DNA of 7,914 nucleotides from JBKJML01 sp046596415 (lineage in GTDB: Bacteria > Actinomycetota > Thermoleophilia > Gaiellales > Gaiellaceae), in assembly GCA_046596415.1 (NCBI GenBank), contig JBKJML010000222.1, positions 1-7,914 of the forward strand, read 5' to 3'. Below, piece after piece: positions 5,323 through 7,914 of this stretch (position 1 is the stretch's first letter; every line of letters starts with the position of its first letter). The notes under the pieces were generated by a model, which had not been told where the DNA came from, did no database searches, and saw only the letters and a program-made list of their open reading frames with translations. Made by a program: the position numbers and the translations under genes.

Positions 5323-6201
5323 TCATGGAGTTGCCTGCGTTGTCCAGTTGGCCCCGCCGTCGCTCGAGCGCTTGACCGTCCCGTCGTGCAGGGCGACGAA
5401 GAGGAGGCGCTCGTCGACCGCGAGCAGCGCAGCGGGCTGGCCGCCGATCTCGCCGGCCGTCCGCCAGTTTCCGCCGGCGGTCTTGGCCTTCAGGACGGCA
5501 CCGGTGGGATCGACGACGTAGAGGGAGCCTGTCGCCGGCCACGCGAGCTGCCCGGCGATCCCGCCGGCGGTCGCATGCCAGGTCTGGCCCGCGTCCTTGG
5601 ACTCGTAGAGGACGGCGCCGCCTGATGCCACGAGGTGCGACGGGCGCTGAGGGTCGATCGCGAGATCGAGGAGCGGTTCTGGCACGGGGCGCGTCGTCCA
5701 CGACTGGCCCTCGTCGGTGCTGACGAACAGACGCTCGGTTCGGACGTCGTAGCCGTAGATCCGTGGCCCGCGCGCTCGGAGGAGGTGGAAGTCGGTCTTC
5801 CCGGAGAGCGAGACCGGGCGCCAAGTCCGGCCCTGGTTGCTCGAGCGGATCAGGCCCAGGTGCGGCGGACCGTCGCTCCCGGCGCCGGGATGGCCGGAGC
5901 CGAACCAGAGGTTGGAGGAAACGGCGGCGAAGCCCATCGTGTCCTGGCGGCTCCCGCCGATGCGCACCGCCCTCGAGCTGCCGGGAAGCAGCTCGAAGAG
6001 GCCTGTGTGCGTCGCCAGGTAGAGCACGTTTGCAGTCGTGTCGAAGCCGAGCCCGTGGATGTGGATCGCACCCGGATCCTGCAGTGCGATCGGCACTCCG
6101 GTGAAGGTCGCACCAGTCTCGTCGTCGTTGCCGCCGCCGCAGCCGGCCAGGACACCGGCCGCAGCCAGGACGGTCGCCGCCAACGCGAGCGCGAGCCTCA
6201 C
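5323..6201 (-). CDS. beta-propeller lipoprotein with Asp-boxes (BNR, F510_1955 glycosylhydrolase-like)
   Basis: This 292-aa lipoprotein has a signal with lipobox VLAGC (Cys21). The mature part opens with IHIHGLGFD (47-54) and YLATHTGLFEL, typical of the group named F510_1955 family glycosylhydrolase (name by recollection). Sialidase-type Asp-box repeats S-x-D-x-G-x-T-W follow at residues 120-127 (with Asn for Asp), 161-168, 201-208 and 279-286, with a worn copy near 241-246. These mark a beta-propeller. Asp-boxes are structural, and no sialidase catalytic Arg triad is evident, so an enzymatic activity should not be assumed; protein or ligand binding outside the cell is as likely. The GTG at 6201 overlaps the peptidase stop by four bases (GTGA), with AGGAGG five bases before it. 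The DUF305 gene follows directly, and the two types often occur together in copper loci. Confidence 0.87.
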   Translation of the reverse strand: MRLALALAATVLAAAGVLAGCGGGNDDETGATFTGVPIALQDPGAIHIHGLGFDTTANVLYLATHTGLFELLPGSSRAVRIGGSRQDTMGFAAVSSNLWFGSGHPGAGSDGPPHLGLIRSSNQGRTWRPVSLSGKTDFHLLRARGPRIYGYDVRTERLFVSTDEGQSWTTRPVPEPLLDLAIDPQRPSHLVASGGAVLYESKDAGQTWHATAGGIAGQLAWPATGSLYVVDPTGAVLKAKTAGGNWRTAGEIGGQPAALLAVDERLLFVALHDGTVKRSSDGGANWTTQATP

Positions 6202-7394
6202 AGGACCCTCCTGGCGCCCACCCAGTTCGCGACGTAGTAGCTCTCGGAGAGGCTCGAGATCTTCACGAAGTCACCGGTCCGCGGAGCGTGGATCATGTTG
6301 CCGCCGCCGATGTACATCCCCATGTGGCCGAGGCCCCGGAAGAAGACGAGGTCGCCCGGCTGCAGGTCCGATCGGGAGACAGCCTGTCCGAGGCCGTACT
6401 GGGCAGCGGCGTAGTGCGGCAGGGACACGCCGACCTGGGCGAAGACGTACATCGTCAGCCCGGAGCAGTCGAAGCCGGTCGAGGGTGACGCGCCGCCCCA
6501 CTTGTACGGGATCCCCAGGTACTTCATCGCGATCGCGACGACCTGGGCGCCCTTGCCCGCGTCGGCCGCAGGAGCGACGGGCGTGGGCGCGGGCGGCGGC
6601 TGCTCCACCGGCGGAGCGGGACTGGCGGACGGATCGGCCGACGGCGGTGGAGACGATTCGCCGGCCGGGTCTTCACGGGTCGCCTGGCTGGCCGCGAAGG
6701 CACGCTGGCGAACGAGCTCCGCTTCGGCGCGCCTGCGCAGCCCGACCTGACGAGCGCGTTCCTGGATTTCGAGCCGCTCCACCTCCGCCTGAACCGAGGC
6801 CAGGAGCGTCTTTCGTTCGCTCAGCCGGGCTGCGATCATGTCTCGCTCTGCAGCGCGTCGCCCGACGAGCTCTCGCTGCCGAGCCTGCGAGCTCACGAGC
6901 TGTCGCTCCCGCCGCTCGGTCCGGTTCTCGAAGCGCCTGATGTCGGAGATGATCCGTGCGTCCTGGTCGGCGACGCGTTCGCTCGCGTCGAGACCGGCAA
7001 GGACGTCGTCCAGGCTTTCAGCTCCCAGCACGACTTCGAGTGCGGACGGAGCCCCTCCGGCCACGTACAGCTGCACGAGCCGCTCGCTGGCTCGTCCCTG
7101 CGCGCGGCCGAGCTGGTTGCGACCGCGCGCCAGGTCAACGCGCGTCGCCTGCAGCCGGTCGGCCAGCAACGACAGCTTGTACTGCGCCCCGTTGAAACGC
7201 TCTGCCGCATGACCGACCTCGGCATCGAGTTCCTGCACCTGAGCGAGGATCGCTTCGGCCTGGCGGCGCTGCGCAGGGATCGTCGGGTCGGCGCTTGCCG
7301 TCGTCACGGCGCCGAGTAACAGCGCCGTGCCGAGTGCAGCGGCCGTCCACAGAGCGATGTGACCGTGCTTGGTGTTGGGACAGCGGAACGACAA
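6198..7394 (-). CDS. secreted coiled-coil NlpC/P60 peptidoglycan endopeptidase
   Basis: This 398-aa exported cell-wall hydrolase is likely to cleave the D-Glu-meso-DAP type bond of peptidoglycan stem peptides. A signal peptide (about 1-36, ending near TTASA) is followed by a long coiled coil (about 40-235). This includes LVQLYVAGGAPSALEVVLGAESLDDVLAGL (no more than half conserved in any one relative), the pattern seen in PcsB/CwlO/RipA-like proteins. A Pro/Ser/Ala linker (about 243-278) joins it to a C-terminal NlpC/P60 domain (280-398). Catalytic Cys310 lies in GFDCSGL, His357 in GLGHMGMYIG, and the third polar residue is probably His369 in MIHAP. The coiled coil in such proteins usually inhibits or localises the enzyme through FtsEX-type partners, which are not in this window. 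The TTG at 7394 is chosen because GGAGG lies 9 bases upstream and the reading gives a full signal peptide. Confidence 0.92.
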   Translation of the reverse strand: MSFRCPNTKHGHIALWTAAALGTALLLGAVTTASADPTIPAQRRQAEAILAQVQELDAEVGHAAERFNGAQYKLSLLADRLQATRVDLARGRNQLGRAQGRASERLVQLYVAGGAPSALEVVLGAESLDDVLAGLDASERVADQDARIISDIRRFENRTERRERQLVSSQARQRELVGRRAAERDMIAARLSERKTLLASVQAEVERLEIQERARQVGLRRRAEAELVRQRAFAASQATREDPAGESSPPPSADPSASPAPPVEQPPPAPTPVAPAADAGKGAQVVAIAMKYLGIPYKWGGASPSTGFDCSGLTMYVFAQVGVSLPHYAAAQYGLGQAVSRSDLQPGDLVFFRGLGHMGMYIGGGNMIHAPRTGDFVKISSLSESYYVANWVGARRVL

Positions 7395-7422
7395 CAGAAG
7401 GAACCTCCGGTTTCGACAGCGA

Positions 7423-7454
7423 GACGACGTCGTGCCCTCTCGGGCAGGGTCGTC
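7423..7454 (-). other. imperfect hairpin between the small membrane-protein gene and the peptidase
   Basis: The inner stem is TGCCC/GGGCA with a 4-base loop (7433-7446). An outer stem of GACGAC with GTCGTC (7423-7428, 7449-7454) closes it across a small internal loop. It begins four bases past the stop codon of the 7458 gene. There is no T-tract, so it could be a tail-less terminator, a processing site or chance in GC-rich DNA. Confidence 0.35.
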
Positions 7455-7457
7455 AGA

Positions 7458-7772
7458 TCAGCGTCGAAGCGGAGTGCTGAGCAGTGCCGCGGACGGCGAG
7501 TACGTGACCACGGAGCCGAAGAATCGCCACGGTGGAGCGCGGTCGGCCGCCGTAAACGCGAGTGAGAAGCGGGCGAGCACCCGCGGGGGTCGTGTCACCA
7601 GGCGGATCACGGCCGCCGCCGCGAACACGCAGGCGAAGAGCTCGCCGGCGATCCCGTCTTCGATGGCGTGCAGGACGACGAACGCGAGCAGTAGCGCCAG
7701 GAGCAGGAGCACGAGCGGGCCGAGAATCGGATGTCTCAGGCCGGCCTGAATCGATTTTCGCAGCCGAATCAC
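7458..7772 (-). CDS. small two-helix membrane protein of unknown function
   Basis: This 104-aa protein is not recognised. A basic N-terminus (RLRKSIQAGLRHP) is followed by two hydrophobic helices (about 17-37 and 41-58) separated by HAIEDG, with Cys48 in the second. A basic-polar C-terminal half contains RPPRVLARF. The positive-inside rule puts both ends in the cytosol. The start is GTG at 7772, the first possible start because an in-frame TGA lies two codons upstream. No ribosome-binding site is visible, so it may be leaderless or the start may be wrong. It lies between tRNA-Sec and the peptidase gene, 63 bases upstream of the latter. Moderate support comes from the clear two-helix pattern and lack of a better reading on either strand. 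Confidence 0.55.
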   Translation of the reverse strand: MIRLRKSIQAGLRHPILGPLVLLLLALLLAFVVLHAIEDGIAGELFACVFAAAAVIRLVTRPPRVLARFSLAFTAADRAPPWRFFGSVVTYSPSAALLSTPLRR

Positions 7773-7792
7773 GCGTCAAGCGTACTCGAATC

Positions 7793-7812
7793 GGCCGGAC
7801 GGGCAGCCGGCC
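7793..7812 (-). terminator. GC hairpin downstream of tRNA-Sec
   Basis: GGCCGG pairs with CCGGCC (6 bp, plus-strand arms 7793-7798 and 7807-7812) around an 8-base loop, 12 bases past the tRNA 3' end. It lacks a T-tract, so at best it is a tail-less terminator or a 3'-processing landmark for the tRNA transcript. Confidence 0.4.
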
Positions 7813-7824
7813 ATGACTCGTCGA

Positions 7825-7914
7825 CGGAGCGGCCCCGGAGTCGAACCGAGCCAGCGTGGGGTTGCCACACCTCACCGGTTTTGAAGACCGGCTGGGCCAC
7901 CGGGCCCATGCCAC
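7825..7914 (-). tRNA. selC: tRNA-Sec (anticodon UCA), first ~3 bases beyond the window
   Basis: Read on the minus strand, the fold is complete except for about three 5' acceptor bases outside the window. The remaining acceptor GTGGC pairs with the 3' strand GCCGCTCC (7826-7833, 8-bp arm). The D arm has a long 6-bp stem, TGGGCC/GGCCCA, with a 4-base loop, typical of selenocysteine tRNA. The anticodon stem is CCGGT/ACCGG and its loop is CTTCAAA with anticodon TCA (plus-strand tga, 7882-7884). A long variable arm (GTGTGG/CCACGC) and a T arm (CTCGG, TTCGACT, CCGGG) follow. The discriminator is G, and CCA is not encoded. This tRNA reads UGA as selenocysteine with SelA, SelB and SelD, none of which is in the window. 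A plain UGA suppressor is unlikely given the long D stem and 8-bp acceptor. Confidence 0.93.

Noticed and set aside
5297..5824. Extended N-terminus for the DUF305 protein
   Set aside because: It would overlap the propeller gene with an Arg-rich stretch and bury the lipoprotein signal. The ATG at 5296 has a good ribosome-binding site.
7395..7600. Possible cyclic-di-AMP (ydaO-type) riboswitch upstream of the NlpC/P60 gene
   Set aside because: Such switches often precede cell-wall hydrolase genes in actinobacteria, but the conserved motifs are not visible and most of the region is coding sequence of the neighbouring gene.
1..7914. CRISPR arrays, insertion sequences, long direct repeats
   Set aside because: None seen on reading through. 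The only repeated element is the short CsoR-type palindrome.

Overview
The window is high-GC DNA, roughly two-thirds G+C by eye. All supported genes lie on the minus strand. The GC level, the GTG and TTG starts, the lipoproteins and the RipA/CwlO-like cell-wall hydrolase suggest a Gram-positive-type actinobacterium. A Thermoleophilia-like lineage is a guess, because no phylogenetic marker is present.

Read in the direction of transcription (right to left), the window opens with a tRNA-Sec gene (selC), 5'-truncated by the right edge. It continues with a small two-helix membrane protein, a secreted coiled-coil NlpC/P60 peptidase, a beta-propeller lipoprotein with Asp-boxes, and a DUF305 lipoprotein. 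A hairpin plus T-tract terminator at 4672-4700 closes this block. Next comes a three-gene thiol-redox operon: a glutaredoxin-like protein, a CcdA-type membrane electron carrier and a membrane-anchored extracytoplasmic redoxin. Then follows a three-gene operon of membrane proteins: a 63-aa Met/His-rich protein, a 139-aa His-tailed protein and an isoprenylcysteine-methyltransferase-like enzyme. The left end holds copZ and copA, with copA running off the left edge.

The last two operons each begin at a near-identical GATACCCC-N3-GGGGT palindrome of the kind bound by the copper sensor CsoR. At copZ the palindrome fills the spacer of a good -35/-10 promoter. csoR itself is not in the window.

The simplest reading is a copper-handling locus. 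CopZ and CopA bind Cu(I) in the cytosol and export it. Small Met/His membrane proteins and the methyltransferase-like enzyme are co-induced by copper. The redox operon would carry reducing power across the membrane to extracytoplasmic thiols, which copper oxidises. The DUF305 and propeller lipoproteins sit outside and are often found beside copper genes. The role of the peptidase, and whether it belongs to the same response, are inferences from position only. Every stretch of more than about 130 bases is covered by a gene.
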